Of a stretch of 64,000 bases of DNA, positions 34,800-44,072 are shown one piece after another. This stretch comes from Catenulispora sp. MAP5-51 (GTDB taxonomy: Bacteria; Actinomycetota; Actinomycetes; Streptomycetales; Catenulisporaceae). Position 1 is the stretch's first letter. Every line of letters begins with the position of its first letter. The stretch covers positions 372,001 to 436,000 of the forward strand of contig NZ_JBGCCH010000001.1 of assembly GCF_041261205.1 (NCBI RefSeq), in the 5' to 3' direction. The notes beneath the pieces were generated by a model. It saw only the letters and a list, made by a program, of their open reading frames with translations, was not told the DNA's origin and did not search any database. The position numbers and the translations under genes are program-made.

Positions 34800-36686
34800 T
34801 CACTGGTCGGACAGCCGGCCCGCGAAGCCGGCGATCACCGCGGAGCCGATGTCGGCGGGGGTGTCGGCGTGCAGGGCCTGGCCGTTGGCGGCGGCGGTGA
34901 TCTTCGACAGGGTCGTGAGGTCCACACCGCTGCCCAGGGCCACGATCATGACCCGGACCGGGTGGTTCGGGTTGGCGGCCTTGAGCGCGTTCAGCTTGCC
35001 GATGAGCTGGTCGGCGCTCATCGAGTTCAGGCCGTCGTCCTTGCCGTCGGTGAAGACCACGATCGCGTTGGACTCGTTCGGCGCCCAGCCGTTCAGCACC
35101 GTCCGGTAGGCGTCCAGGATGGTGTCGTACAGGCCGTTGCGGCTGCCCGGCTGGATGCTGAGCTGCTGCAGCGCGTTGTTGAGCGCCTGGCGCCGGCTCG
35201 AGGAAGTGCCCACCGGGGCCGACAGCGGGCCCATCGGGACCACCTCGTTGTGCACGGTGCCGCCGCCGTCGGCGGTGCTCTTGGTGGTGAACGTCCACAG
35301 GCCCAGCTGGGAGCTGTCGCCGAACAGCGGCAGCCCGGCCACGCACGCGGCCGCGGTGATCTGCAGCCGGGTCAGCGGGGCGTGCGTGGTCGGGTCGAAC
35401 TGCCCGTCCACGGTCAGGCCCATCGAGCCGGAGACGTCCATGACCACCAGGCCGCGGGTCTGCTCGCTGGTCACGTTCCACACCGACAGCGCGCCGCTGG
35501 CGGCGGTGTGCGTGCTGTCGGTCGGGGCCAGCGCCGGCACGGCCGGGTTGACGCCGTCGGCGGCGGTGAGGATCCCGGCCGCGGCGCCCTTGGGGTCGCG
35601 GAACCCGGCCTTCTGCAGGGTGTTGATGGCAGAAGGGCCGTGCAGCAGGGTCTGGAAGTCGGCCGCGGCCTTGGCGTGCGCGGCGTCCAGGCTGGTGCTG
35701 ATCGTGTACGGGTAGTCCATCATCATCGTGCCCATATCCGAGGGATACAGCGCGACGAGCGGGGTGGCCGGGCTGGCCGTGTTGTACGCGGCGATCTTCT
35801 GCTCGGTGGCGGGGAAGGCCGAGACGCCGCCGGAGCCGGGGGCGGTCGCGCCGTCGGTCGGCAGGCTGGTCAGCAGGGCGCTCATGGAACTGGAGACACT
35901 GGTGCTCATGACCCGGTAGACCAGCGTGAGGTTCTGCAGCGCCGCGCTCTGCTTGGCCTTGTCGGTCCCGGCCGGGCCCAGCACGGCCGCGCGCAGCATG
36001 GTGATCGCGGCCAGACCCGGCCCCGAGGTGGTCGGGTCCGGCACCGCGGTCTGCAGCTTGTTGCTCTTGACGTTGGCCAGCAGGTCGGCCCAGCCGAAGG
36101 GCTTGCCGGGCCAGCCGTTGGCCGCGGCGACCGGCTTGGGCATGCCGATCACCAGCGGGCTGGTCGCGATCGGCGCGGGGTTGGCGGCCAGCGACTTCAC
36201 GCCACCGGCGTGCGCCACGTCGATCCACATGCTGCTGTCCGGGATCCACACGTCCGGGGCGCTGGTGACGTCGCCGCCCTTGGCGGTGCCGGCCAGGAAC
36301 GCCTCCACGGCCGAGGCCTCGGCGCTGGTGACGTTGACGTGCACACACGGGTCCGTCATGCCGTCGGCGACGGCCTTGACCGCGGTGTAGACGTCGGGGT
36401 TGGCGTCGACGTTCAGCGTGGTGGGCGCCGCGCAGGAGCTGTTCGCCGCGGGCGTGTGGGAGGCCGCCGCGCTGCCGGTGCTGTCGTGCTTCTTCGTGTA
36501 GTACACGTACCCGCCGCCGGCGGCCAGCACCAGGACGGCGCCGATCGCGACCAGCCCGGTCGGGAACGACGAACCGCCGGAGTTGCCGCCCCGGCCGCCG
36601 GAGTTGCCACCTCGGCCGCCGTAATCGCCGTTGCGGCCGCGGGTGTAGTTGTCGGGGCCCTCATGGGACCGATGCCTGCCTGCCAA
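34800..36686 (-). CDS. Membrane-anchored substrate-binding / VWA domain protein
   Basis: 628 aa. It has a Gly/Arg-rich cytoplasmic tail (1-40), one membrane helix (about 42-64), and a periplasmic-binding-like region (about 80-370) with SAPDVWIPDSSMWID and SPLVIGMPKP. A von Willebrand A domain (about 410-625) follows, with the MIDAS string VMDVSGSMG near 416 and the later VVFTDGKDD. Such SBP-VWA proteins are exported actinobacterial receptors of unknown ligand. It was probably built by fusion of an extracellular solute-binding protein and an adhesion-type module. Confidence 0.82.
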   Translation of the reverse strand: MAGRHRSHEGPDNYTRGRNGDYGGRGGNSGGRGGNSGGSSFPTGLVAIGAVLVLAAGGGYVYYTKKHDSTGSAAASHTPAANSSCAAPTTLNVDANPDVYTAVKAVADGMTDPCVHVNVTSAEASAVEAFLAGTAKGGDVTSAPDVWIPDSSMWIDVAHAGGVKSLAANPAPIATSPLVIGMPKPVAAANGWPGKPFGWADLLANVKSNKLQTAVPDPTTSGPGLAAITMLRAAVLGPAGTDKAKQSAALQNLTLVYRVMSTSVSSSMSALLTSLPTDGATAPGSGGVSAFPATEQKIAAYNTASPATPLVALYPSDMGTMMMDYPYTISTSLDAAHAKAAADFQTLLHGPSAINTLQKAGFRDPKGAAAGILTAADGVNPAVPALAPTDSTHTAASGALSVWNVTSEQTRGLVVMDVSGSMGLTVDGQFDPTTHAPLTRLQITAAACVAGLPLFGDSSQLGLWTFTTKSTADGGGTVHNEVVPMGPLSAPVGTSSSRRQALNNALQQLSIQPGSRNGLYDTILDAYRTVLNGWAPNESNAIVVFTDGKDDGLNSMSADQLIGKLNALKAANPNHPVRVMIVALGSGVDLTTLSKITAAANGQALHADTPADIGSAVIAGFAGRLSDQ

Positions 36687-36809
36687 GGGTGGTCACGATC
36701 CCTTTCGTTGGAGAATGTCCGACAGTAATCTGAGGTCGAGTGTCGGCCGCGTTGGTGCGTCCCGCGCGGGCGCGGGCAGAGAAAACAGAGACAACAAGGG
36801 GGCGCGCCT

Positions 36810-38297
36810 GTGGGCGAGCGTGTGGTCGCGACCGAGTTCACCGGGGCCGATCGGACGCGATTCCGGGAGCGGCTGCGTGCCGGTTTCGAGGTGTTCCGCC
36901 GCATGCTCGCCGAGGACCGGTTCGAGCGCGGCCGCACCCTGATGGGCGTGGAGCTGGAACTGGACCTGGTCGACCCGGCCGGCCGGCCGATCATGGTGAA
37001 CCAGGACGTGCTCTCGCGCATCGCCAGTCCCGACTTCCAGACCGAGCTGGGGCAGTTCAACCTGGAGGTGAACATCGCCCCGCACAAGCTGGTGGGCACG
37101 GTGTTCTCCGAGCTGGCCGAGGAGCTGCGCACCTCGATGGCCTACGCCGACCGCCAGGCGCGCGCCGCCGGCGCCAGGATCCTGATGATCGGCATCCTGC
37201 CGACCCTGGACGAGGCGCACATGGTGGTCGAGAACTTCTCGGCCGAGGACCGCTACTTCCTGCTCAACGACGAGATCGCGCAGGTGCGCGGCGAGGACTT
37301 CCTGGTCCAGATCGACGGCGTGGAGCGGCTGCGCACCACGTTCGCCTCGATCATGCCCGAGGCCTGCAACACCTCGGTGCAGTTCCACCTGCAGGTCTCG
37401 CCGGAGACGTTCGCGCCGGCCTGGAACGCGGCGCAGGCCCTGGCCGGGGTGCAGGTGGCGCTCGGGGCGAACTCGCCGTTCCTGTTCGGCCGCGAGCTGT
37501 GGGCCGAGACCCGCATCCCGCTGTTCGAGCAGGCCACCGACTTCCGGGTGGAGGAGCTGGCGGCGCAGGGTGTGCGCCCGCGGGTGTGGTTCGGGGAGCG
37601 CTGGATCTCCTCGCCGCTGGACCTGTTCGAGGAGAACCTGCGGTATTTCACGGCGCTGCTGCCGGTGTCCTCCGAGGAGGACCCGGAGAAGGTCCTGGCC
37701 GAGGGCGGCATCCCGCACCTGCCGGAGCTTCGGCTGCACAACGGCACCGTGTACCGCTGGAACCGGCCGGTGTACGACGTGGCCCGCGGCAAGCCGCACC
37801 TGCGGGTGGAGAACCGGGTGCTGCCGGCCGGCCCGACGGTCGTCGACGTGCTGGCCAACGCAGCGTTCTACTACGGCTGCGTGAAGGCGATGATGGAGGA
37901 CCCCGATCCGGTGTGGGGCCACCTGGACTTCGCCGACGCCGCGCGCAACCTGCACGACGCGGCCCGCTCCGGCCTGGCCGCACAGCTGCGCTGGCGCGAG
38001 GACCGCTACAGCGACCCGGTCCCGGTGCGCGAGCTGGTCGCGGCCGAACTGCTGCCGGCGGCGCGCCGCGGACTGGACGCCCTGGGCATCGACCCGCACG
38101 ACCGGGACGAGTTCCTGGGGATCATCGAGGGCCGCTGCGCGACCGGCCGCAACGGCTCGACCTGGCTGTCCGGCCGGTTCCACCAGCTGGTCGGCGGCCA
38201 GGGCCTGGAGCGCGCCGCGGCGCTGGAGCGGCTCACGGTCGAGTACGCGGACCTGATGATCACCGGAGCGCCCGCGCACACCTGGCCGCTGGGCTAG
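36810..38297 (+). CDS. Glutamate-cysteine ligase family (GCS2) protein
   Basis: 495 aa, GTG 36810 with AAGGGGG upstream. MGVELELDLVDPAGRPIM carries the paired acidic residues that bind Mg-ATP/glutamate. QFNLEVNIAPHKL, NTSVQFHLQVSP and LGANSPFLFGR follow in the GCS2 order. The enzyme class joins glutamate to an amine such as cysteine. Actinomycetes use mycothiol, so the real product may be a different gamma-glutamyl compound. Single gene, next to a 360-base spacer. Confidence 0.85.
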   Translation: MGERVVATEFTGADRTRFRERLRAGFEVFRRMLAEDRFERGRTLMGVELELDLVDPAGRPIMVNQDVLSRIASPDFQTELGQFNLEVNIAPHKLVGTVFSELAEELRTSMAYADRQARAAGARILMIGILPTLDEAHMVVENFSAEDRYFLLNDEIAQVRGEDFLVQIDGVERLRTTFASIMPEACNTSVQFHLQVSPETFAPAWNAAQALAGVQVALGANSPFLFGRELWAETRIPLFEQATDFRVEELAAQGVRPRVWFGERWISSPLDLFEENLRYFTALLPVSSEEDPEKVLAEGGIPHLPELRLHNGTVYRWNRPVYDVARGKPHLRVENRVLPAGPTVVDVLANAAFYYGCVKAMMEDPDPVWGHLDFADAARNLHDAARSGLAAQLRWREDRYSDPVPVRELVAAELLPAARRGLDALGIDPHDRDEFLGIIEGRCATGRNGSTWLSGRFHQLVGGQGLERAAALERLTVEYADLMITGAPAHTWPLG

Positions 38298-38660
38298 GCC
38301 CGCGCCCCCGGTGCTGGCACGCCGGTTCATCTGACGTCCGCCTTTCGTCGTTTGCCGTGGTCAAAGGGTGTGCGTGCGGTATTTGTCCCGCTGGTGCGGA
38401 ACAGTAGTTCGGCGGTGAACCTCCGGACAAGAGAGCACCGGGGTTTCGGCGTGACCGCGCCCACTTTGTTACCCGAAGGTAACCGTGGGTCCGGGGCCGG
38501 TGACGCCGGGTCCACCGTGCACGCCGTCAGCCCGTTCAGCGCTTCGGCTGCGATGATGCGTTAGGTCAGAGCCGGATGCCCAGGGATGCCCAGGGGCGTT
38601 CGGGCGGTGGTCGGTGCGGGCTGTGGGTGCGCGGGCCGACGGCGAGGGTGAGGAGCCGGC
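38298..38660. other. Intergenic region
   Basis: 363 bases with no supported gene. The only structure seen is the dyad gttacc-cgaa-ggtaac at 38468-38483. Confidence 0.55.
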
Positions 38661-39470
38661 GTGGCGGTGGTGGACGAGGGCCTGGCGCCCTCGGGGGGCG
38701 GGCCGATGCCGGAGGCCCGGTGGCGGATGCTGCTCCGGTTCGAGGTGCTGGTGGTGCTGGCGCTGTCCTTCGGCCAGTCCGCGGTGTACTCGTTCGTGTC
38801 GATCATCGCCAAGCTGACCGCCAAGCAGGCGCTGAACCAGCAGGCGGCCGGGCTGAACGGCTCGCAGTCCCCGCGGCCCTGGCTGGACTTCACCTACCAG
38901 GTGCTCGATCTCGGGTTCAGCGTGGTGATCGTGGCGCTGGTGGCGTACCTGCTGATGCGGGAGAACGCCTCGCTGCGCACCATCGGGTTCGACCTGGCCG
39001 GGGGCTGGCGGGACTGGGCCCGCGGCGCGGTGGTGGCGGCCGGGATCGGTTCGGCCGGACTGGGGCTGTACGTGGTCGCGCACGCCCTGAACCTCAACGC
39101 CACGGTGATCCCGACCACGCTGCCGGACGTGTGGTGGCGGGTGCCGATCCTGGTGCTGGACGCGTTCCGCAACGGCGTCACCGAGGAGGTCGTGGTCCTG
39201 GGGTATCTGCTGCGGCGGTTCGAGCAGCTGGGGTTCTCCCGGAACAAGTCCGAGGTGATGTCCTCACTGGTGCGCGGTTCCTACCACCTCTACCAGGGGT
39301 TCGGCGGGTTCGTCGGGAACTTCGTCATGGGGATGGTCTTCTGCCGGGCCTATCGGCGCTGGGGCCGGGTAATGCCGTTGGTGGTGGCGCACGGGCTGAT
39401 CGACACGGTGACCTTCGTCGGGTGGCTCTACCTTGCGCACTACCTCGGTATTCCGGGGGCTCCGAAATGA
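38661..39470 (+). CDS. CPBP-family intramembrane protease-like protein
   Basis: 269 aa, GTG with GAGGAG upstream. About eight hydrophobic helices. TEEVVVLGYLLRR supplies the paired Glu of CPBP (CAAX-protease/bacteriocin-processing) proteins, though the usual Arg of EExxxR is Leu. The second motif is RGSYHLYQGF and the third HGLIDTV. Probably a membrane glutamic endopeptidase; substrate unknown. Confidence 0.8.
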   Translation: MAVVDEGLAPSGGGPMPEARWRMLLRFEVLVVLALSFGQSAVYSFVSIIAKLTAKQALNQQAAGLNGSQSPRPWLDFTYQVLDLGFSVVIVALVAYLLMRENASLRTIGFDLAGGWRDWARGAVVAAGIGSAGLGLYVVAHALNLNATVIPTTLPDVWWRVPILVLDAFRNGVTEEVVVLGYLLRRFEQLGFSRNKSEVMSSLVRGSYHLYQGFGGFVGNFVMGMVFCRAYRRWGRVMPLVVAHGLIDTVTFVGWLYLAHYLGIPGAPK

Positions 39471-39503
39471 CGCTAATCTGACGCCAATCTGACGCATCGT
39501 CAG
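39468..39503. promoter_or_regulatory. Repeated TGACGC half-sites and dyad before the VOC gene
   Basis: tgacgctaatc, tgacgccaatc and tgacgcatcg repeat at 11-base spacing. The last forms the perfect dyad ctgacg-cat-cgtcag (39489-39503), just before the ribosome site. It looks like a repressor site. Confidence 0.4.
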
Positions 39504-39519
39504 AGGAGGGGAGGTGGCG

Positions 39520-39891
39520 ATGACCGACGACAAGGCACCGGCCGACGACACGGCACTGAGCTTGGCCTCGGTGTTCCCGGCCGCGCGGCTGGCGGACGGC
39601 GTGAAGTTCCTGTCCGCCGTGCTGGGGATCGAGCCGACGTTCGTGGACGGTGAGCGCTGGGCCCAGTTCGACCTGGGCGGCGCGCGGATCTCACTGGCCT
39701 CGGGGGCCGAATCCTCGGGCGCGGCGCAGGCGATGGTGAAGGTCGCGGACGCCGCCGCCGTCGCCGAGCGGCTGGCCGGGTGCGGCTATGACGTCGCCGG
39801 CCCGGTCGCCGGTCCGCATGAGGTGCGGTTCTCGGTGACCGGGCCGGATGGGTGGTCGGTGGTGGTGTACGAGCCTGTGCGTCGTATGTGA
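39520..39891 (+). CDS. VOC (glyoxalase-fold) protein
   Basis: 123 aa, one vicinal-oxygen-chelate module. The start segment is LSLASVFPAARLADGVKFLS, followed by WAQFDLGGARISLAS and VRFSVTGPDGWSVVVYEP. The usual metal His is not obvious, so it may be a binding or resistance protein rather than an enzyme. ATG 39520 is preferred because GGGGAGG lies just upstream; GTG 39514 is too close to it. Confidence 0.75.
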   Translation: MTDDKAPADDTALSLASVFPAARLADGVKFLSAVLGIEPTFVDGERWAQFDLGGARISLASGAESSGAAQAMVKVADAAAVAERLAGCGYDVAGPVAGPHEVRFSVTGPDGWSVVVYEPVRRM

Positions 39892-39952
39892 CGTCTGTGT
39901 CGTATACGAACGTCTGTGAGGCTCGCCGGTGTTGGTGCTGTGCTGTCGAGCG

Positions 39953-40798
39953 TTAAGCCGCCGGAATGGCTGGCGCTTGTACTACCGGGGCCACCGGGGC
40001 GGTCTCGATGGTGGTGTCCAGCGGAAGCGGCTCGACCAGGTGCGGCTCGACGTTCATGACGGCCGCCGAGGGCTCCACCGGCTCCAGGGCCGCGGTGGTG
40101 GCGCGGTCCAGGTAGCGCTGCAGGCGGGCCTCCAGGTTGGCCTTGGCGGCCGGCCACTCGGCGCGGACGATGGAGAACAGGGCGCTGTCGCGCACGCCTC
40201 CGTCGGCGGCCGGGAAGTGCGCCCGCTTGATGCCCTCGAACTGCGCGCCCAGGGCACTGATCGCGGCCCGGCTGCGGGTGTTGCGCACGTCGGTCTTGAG
40301 ACTGACGCGGTGCACGTCCCAGGTCTCGAAGGCGTAGGCGAGCATCATCAGCTTGGCCTCGGTGTTGATGCCGGTGCGCTGGGCCGACGGGTGCAGCCAG
40401 GTGGAGCCGATCTCGGCGGCGTCCGGCCGGCCGTCGGGGTTGACGTGGCCGTGGCGCGGCGGCCACACGCCGGCCCGCCAGTACTCGAGTTCGCGCAGGC
40501 GGGAGGTGCCCACGATGCGTTCCTCGCCGGTCAGCGGATCGATCGCGATGGTGGTGAAGGGGACGGCGACACCGGCGGCGAAGTCCGAGGTCGCCAGGGC
40601 GACGTACCGGGCGACTGCGTCGTGGTCGCGGGGCACGTAGGTGAAGTCGTAGGTGGACCGGTCGGCGGTGGCCGCGAACAGCAAACCGTCGATGTGGTCC
40701 GGTCGCATGAGCTCCAGGCGGCACAGGTTGCCGTGGAGCGTGACGGGGGAACGCATGCGCATATCATCCACGACCTGAGGGTCTTCGTCGCGCGACAC
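39953..40798 (-). CDS. GNAT acetyltransferase, RimJ/RimL-like
   Basis: 281 aa. The GNAT core (about 15-190) begins TLHGNLCRLELMRPDHIDG. EIGSTWLHPSAQRTGINTEA and VHRVSLKTDVRNTRSRAAIS are the acetyl-CoA and C-terminal motifs of the RimJ/RimL type. The last ~60 residues (Pro/Val/Ala-rich) are an added tail. GTG 40798 has GAGGG upstream; ATG 40762 is the alternative. Confidence 0.78.
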   Translation of the reverse strand: MSRDEDPQVVDDMRMRSPVTLHGNLCRLELMRPDHIDGLLFAATADRSTYDFTYVPRDHDAVARYVALATSDFAAGVAVPFTTIAIDPLTGEERIVGTSRLRELEYWRAGVWPPRHGHVNPDGRPDAAEIGSTWLHPSAQRTGINTEAKLMMLAYAFETWDVHRVSLKTDVRNTRSRAAISALGAQFEGIKRAHFPAADGGVRDSALFSIVRAEWPAAKANLEARLQRYLDRATTAALEPVEPSAAVMNVEPHLVEPLPLDTTIETAPVAPVVQAPAIPAA

Positions 40799-41219
40799 TC
40801 CAGACTTGCCCTCTTGCGGGGTAACGGTGCAGGTCAGAGGGTTGGTTCGAGGGTGGCTCGGGAGCGGTTCGGGGGCGGTTCGGGGAGCGCGGACGATCTT
40901 CGGCGGGCCCGGAGGCCCCGCGGGTCCGGCCGGGTCGTGTCCGCCGGGTTTCGTTCAAGCCTCGCGCTGATGTCCGAGGCGTGACTCGGCAGCGTTCGGG
41001 CCTTGGCGAACAGAGCCGCGGGGGTCCTGGTGGGGCGCGTGCCGGCCGTCGCCGCACCCCTCCCGCCGATCCGATCCGGTGTGGTGACTGGCGTGCGGCG
41101 GGGGTAGTGCCGGATACTCCCGTTGTCGTCCGGTTGTCGGCCGGTGTGATTTTCTTTGGTGGTTCCTCGGCGAGGGTCGCCGGGTGGGGATAGTGGCTCA
41201 AGTTTTGGGAGAGGCTAGC
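40799..41219. other. Intergenic region
   Basis: 421 bases lying between two divergent genes. GC-rich ggttcggggg-type repeats at about 40840-40890. No gene, hairpin or promoter that I can support. Confidence 0.5.
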
Positions 41220-42371
41220 GTGGCCGAGGTAGAGCAGCAGTTCGGCGGCGGGGCGGAAGAAGCCGACGGGCTCCAGGTCGGTGGCGCCGATGCGGTGACG
41301 GAGCTGGAGACGCAGGCGCCGGCGGCGGCTTTCGACGCCGACCCGGTGGTCGCGGCGGGGTTCGTGGCGTTCGAGCAGGGTGACCTGGAGTCGGCCGAGA
41401 AGGTCTTCGCGCCGGCCGCGGCGGAGAACAGCCGGGCCGCGATGTTCGGCCTGGGCCTGGTGTATCAGGCCCGTGACGACTTCGACCAGGCGGTGCGCTG
41501 GTACGCCGCGGCGGCGGAGCTCGGCGAGGCCGAGGCGGCGAACAACCTGGGCACGTTGCTGGCGGTGCGCGGCGAGAACGACGCCGCGGTGGCCTGGCTC
41601 AGCCAGGCCGTCGCCCTCGGTTCGTCCGAGGCCGCGGTGAACCTGGGCCGCATGAACCACTGGGACAACCCGGCCGAGGCCGAGTTCTGGTACCGCCGCG
41701 GCGCCGAGGCCGAGGTCGGCTCGGCCATGGCGAACATCGGCGTCCTGGCCCAGCGCCGCGGCGACCTGGCCCAGGCCGCCGAGTGGTACCGCAAGGCGGT
41801 CCAGGCCGGCGAGGTCCGCGCGGTGAACAACCTGGGCAACGTCCTGCTGATGCAGGGCGAGGTCGAGGAGGCCATGGACTGCTTCAAGCGCGGCGCCGCC
41901 GACGGCGACGGCCACGCCCAGGTGAACTTCGCCCTGCTGTCCCTGGCCCGCGGCGAGGTCCAGGAGGCCCTGTCCGCGGCCGAGCGCGGCCGCGAATCCG
42001 ACGCCCCCGGCGCCGAAGTCGTCTACGGCCAGGTCCTGCTGGCCACCGGCGACCAGCAGGGCGCCGCCGAGGCCTTCCAGCGCGCGATGAACGCCGGCGA
42101 CCCCTCCGGCGCCTACGCCCTCGGCGTGGTGGCGGCCCAGACCGGCGCCCTGATCGACGCCGAGCGCCTCTTCCTGGCCGCCGCCAACGCCGGCCACGTC
42201 CCGGCCATGTGGAACTCCGCCGTCCTGCTCCAGCAGAGCGGCAAGCCCGAGCTGGCGCTGCCGTGGTTCGAGGCGGCCGCCGCCGCCGGGCACCCGGAGG
42301 CGCAGGCGGTGCTGTCGGGCGCGATCACGGTGCAGCCGGGCGGGGACAACGGGGGCGTGGCCACCGCCTGA
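41220..42371 (+). CDS. Sel1/TPR-like repeat protein
   Basis: 383 aa from GTG 41220, which follows TTTTGGGAGAGG (GTG 41184 is an alternative). From about 45 to 360 the protein consists of about nine helix-turn-helix repeats of 34-36 residues with Sel1/TPR spacing, for example AVRWYAAAAELGEAEAANNL and AAEWYRKAVQAGEVRAVNNL. Such repeats mediate protein-protein contacts. Soluble, no enzymatic domain. A strong terminator follows. Confidence 0.85.
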   Translation: MAEVEQQFGGGAEEADGLQVGGADAVTELETQAPAAAFDADPVVAAGFVAFEQGDLESAEKVFAPAAAENSRAAMFGLGLVYQARDDFDQAVRWYAAAAELGEAEAANNLGTLLAVRGENDAAVAWLSQAVALGSSEAAVNLGRMNHWDNPAEAEFWYRRGAEAEVGSAMANIGVLAQRRGDLAQAAEWYRKAVQAGEVRAVNNLGNVLLMQGEVEEAMDCFKRGAADGDGHAQVNFALLSLARGEVQEALSAAERGRESDAPGAEVVYGQVLLATGDQQGAAEAFQRAMNAGDPSGAYALGVVAAQTGALIDAERLFLAAANAGHVPAMWNSAVLLQQSGKPELALPWFEAAAAAGHPEAQAVLSGAITVQPGGDNGGVATA

Positions 42372-42391
42372 TGTAGGGGTTTGAGGTAGAT

Positions 42392-42434
42392 CAGAGGCCG
42401 GTGCCGCGCGGGATTCGCGCGGCACCGGCCTCTG
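42392..42434 (+). terminator. Strong hairpin terminator
   Basis: cagaggccggtgccgcgcg (42392-42410) and its exact complement (42416-42434) form a perfect 19-bp stem with a 5-base loop, 21 bases after the Sel1 gene stop. Confidence 0.85.
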
Positions 42435-42594
42435 GCGTGTTCCGACTGCGGACGCGCCGATACGACACGAAATCTATACCTATGTGGGGTACGCATAATT
42501 TGCGCATAATGACGGCCTTTGATCGCTAGGCTCTTCCCCGATTGGTGGCCGAACAGGTCACCTACTGACCTGATCTTCAGAGAGGAAGTTCCGT

Positions 42595-43122
42595 ATGGTG
42601 GTGGAGAAGCGGCTCGTTGCGGCCGTCGTCGCGGCGTGCGCGTTCGCCGGCGCGGTGGCGACGACGGCCAGTGCGACGACGGCCACGAAGGTGGTGTCCG
42701 CGGCGGACGCCAAGGCCGACCAGGTGCTCTCGTTCTACAACCAGGCGTTGGACGAGACGGTCGACGCGTGCTACCCCGGCCCGCCGGTGACGACGACCCC
42801 GCAAGTGAACGACGGATGCCAGCACTGGGTGCCCGTCCCGGCCAGTCAGGGGTACCTGATCGAGAGCGCCTATCCCAGCGTGCCGACACTGTGCATCAAG
42901 GCGCCCAGCCAGGTCGGGCAGCTGGCCACGATGGCGCCCTGCAACGCCGCCGACCCGAGCCAGCAGTGGAACTTCCCCCGTATCGGAAGCAATCAGGTCT
43001 TCATCGCCCTGGCGGGTGACAACACCCAGGTTCTCGGCAGCACCACCCCCGGCTACCAGCTCGAACTCGAGGAGTTGACGGGGGCTGCGAATCAGCGCTG
43101 GACCCAGACTCCGCCGGTCTGA
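42595..43122 (+). CDS. Secreted ricin-B-like protein
   Basis: 175 aa. Signal peptide at about 1-26 (VEKRLVAAVVAACAFAG, cleaved near ASA). The mature part has two Q-x-W motifs (SQQWNFPRI and NQRWTQTPP) and paired Cys, typical of a short beta-trefoil/ricin-B lectin. It is shorter than a full trefoil (about 120-130 aa), so one lobe may be diverged. Probably binds sugar outside the cell. ATG 42595 has GAGAGGAAG upstream. Confidence 0.65.
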   Translation: MVVEKRLVAAVVAACAFAGAVATTASATTATKVVSAADAKADQVLSFYNQALDETVDACYPGPPVTTTPQVNDGCQHWVPVPASQGYLIESAYPSVPTLCIKAPSQVGQLATMAPCNAADPSQQWNFPRIGSNQVFIALAGDNTQVLGSTTPGYQLELEELTGAANQRWTQTPPV

Positions 43123-43181
43123 TCGGCCTCCGCCGGCTTCAGTGACCTGAGGCCTCGGCGAGGGCGGATCTGAGGGAGAAA

Positions 43182-43214
43182 CGGGAGAAACCGTCGGAAG
43201 CACGGTTTCTCCCG
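43182..43214. terminator. Bidirectional hairpin terminator
   Basis: cgggagaaaccgt (43182-43194) and acggtttctcccg (43202-43214) form a perfect 13-bp stem with a 7-base loop between the convergent secreted-protein and plsC genes. Confidence 0.8.
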
Positions 43215-43248
43215 GCCTCCAGGTCGGCGCTGCCCACGTCGAGCTGCC

Positions 43249-43938
43249 TCAGGCAGCCGCCTTCCCTTCCTTCACATCCGAGGCGTAAACCGGCCGGTAC
43301 TCCTGCCCCGAAAGCTTCTGGATCTCCTCGATCACCTCGTCGGTGATCGCCCGCCGCACCAGCGCGGGCTTGCTCAGCGCCTTGGCCTCGGCCAGGTCCA
43401 GCGGGGCGCCGATGCGGATGGTGACCCGGCTCAGGCGCGGGATCTTCTTCCCGGGCGGCTGGACGCGGTCGGTGCCGACGATGCCGATCGGGATGATCGG
43501 CGCTCCCGAGCGCAGGGCGATCTCCGCGATGCCGGTGCGTCCCCGGTACAGCTTTCCGTCGGGGGAGCGTGTGCCCTCCGGGTAGATGCCGAACAGGCCG
43601 CCGCCTTCGAGCACCGCCACGGCTCCCTCCAGGGCCGCCGTGGTGGCGTTGCGGGTGCCGGAGCGGTCGATGGGGACCGCGCCGGCGAAGCGGGAGTAGA
43701 AGTACTTGTTCCACATGCCCTTCAGGCCGCGGGTGTTGAAGTACTCCGCCTTGGCGATGAAGGTGACGTGGCGGGGGACCACCACCGGGATGAAGAAGGA
43801 GTCTGAGAACGACAGGTGGTTCGCGGCCAGGATCGCCGAGCCGGTGGCGGGGATGTGCTCCAGGCCCTCGACCCGCGGCCGGTAGACGAGCTTCACGAGG
43901 GGCTCGACGAAGAACTTCGCCGCCTGGTACACGGACAT
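43249..43938 (-). CDS. 1-acyl-sn-glycerol-3-phosphate acyltransferase (PlsC family)
   Basis: 229 aa. The catalytic NHLSFSD motif has His41 and Asp46, and the PEGTRSPDG motif is at 120-128. Both are diagnostic for the PlsC/LPLAT fold, which transfers a fatty acyl group to lysophosphatidate (or another lipid hydroxyl) at the membrane. An N-terminal amphipathic/hydrophobic segment anchors it. Actinomycetes carry several paralogues, so the exact acceptor is uncertain. Confidence 0.9.
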   Translation of the reverse strand: MSVYQAAKFFVEPLVKLVYRPRVEGLEHIPATGSAILAANHLSFSDSFFIPVVVPRHVTFIAKAEYFNTRGLKGMWNKYFYSRFAGAVPIDRSGTRNATTAALEGAVAVLEGGGLFGIYPEGTRSPDGKLYRGRTGIAEIALRSGAPIIPIGIVGTDRVQPPGKKIPRLSRVTIRIGAPLDLAEAKALSKPALVRRAITDEVIEEIQKLSGQEYRPVYASDVKEGKAAA

Positions 43939-44072
43939 CTGCGCGCTGACCTCATTCTTTTGGGGCGGCGGGTCGGTGGGACGCCGTCGAGACTAGCGGA
44001 TCGGCCTGGGTGGTCGGTGCCGGCCGCGCACGGCCGGATGCGGGCTGTTTCGGCGTTATGCGGAGGCGCTTG

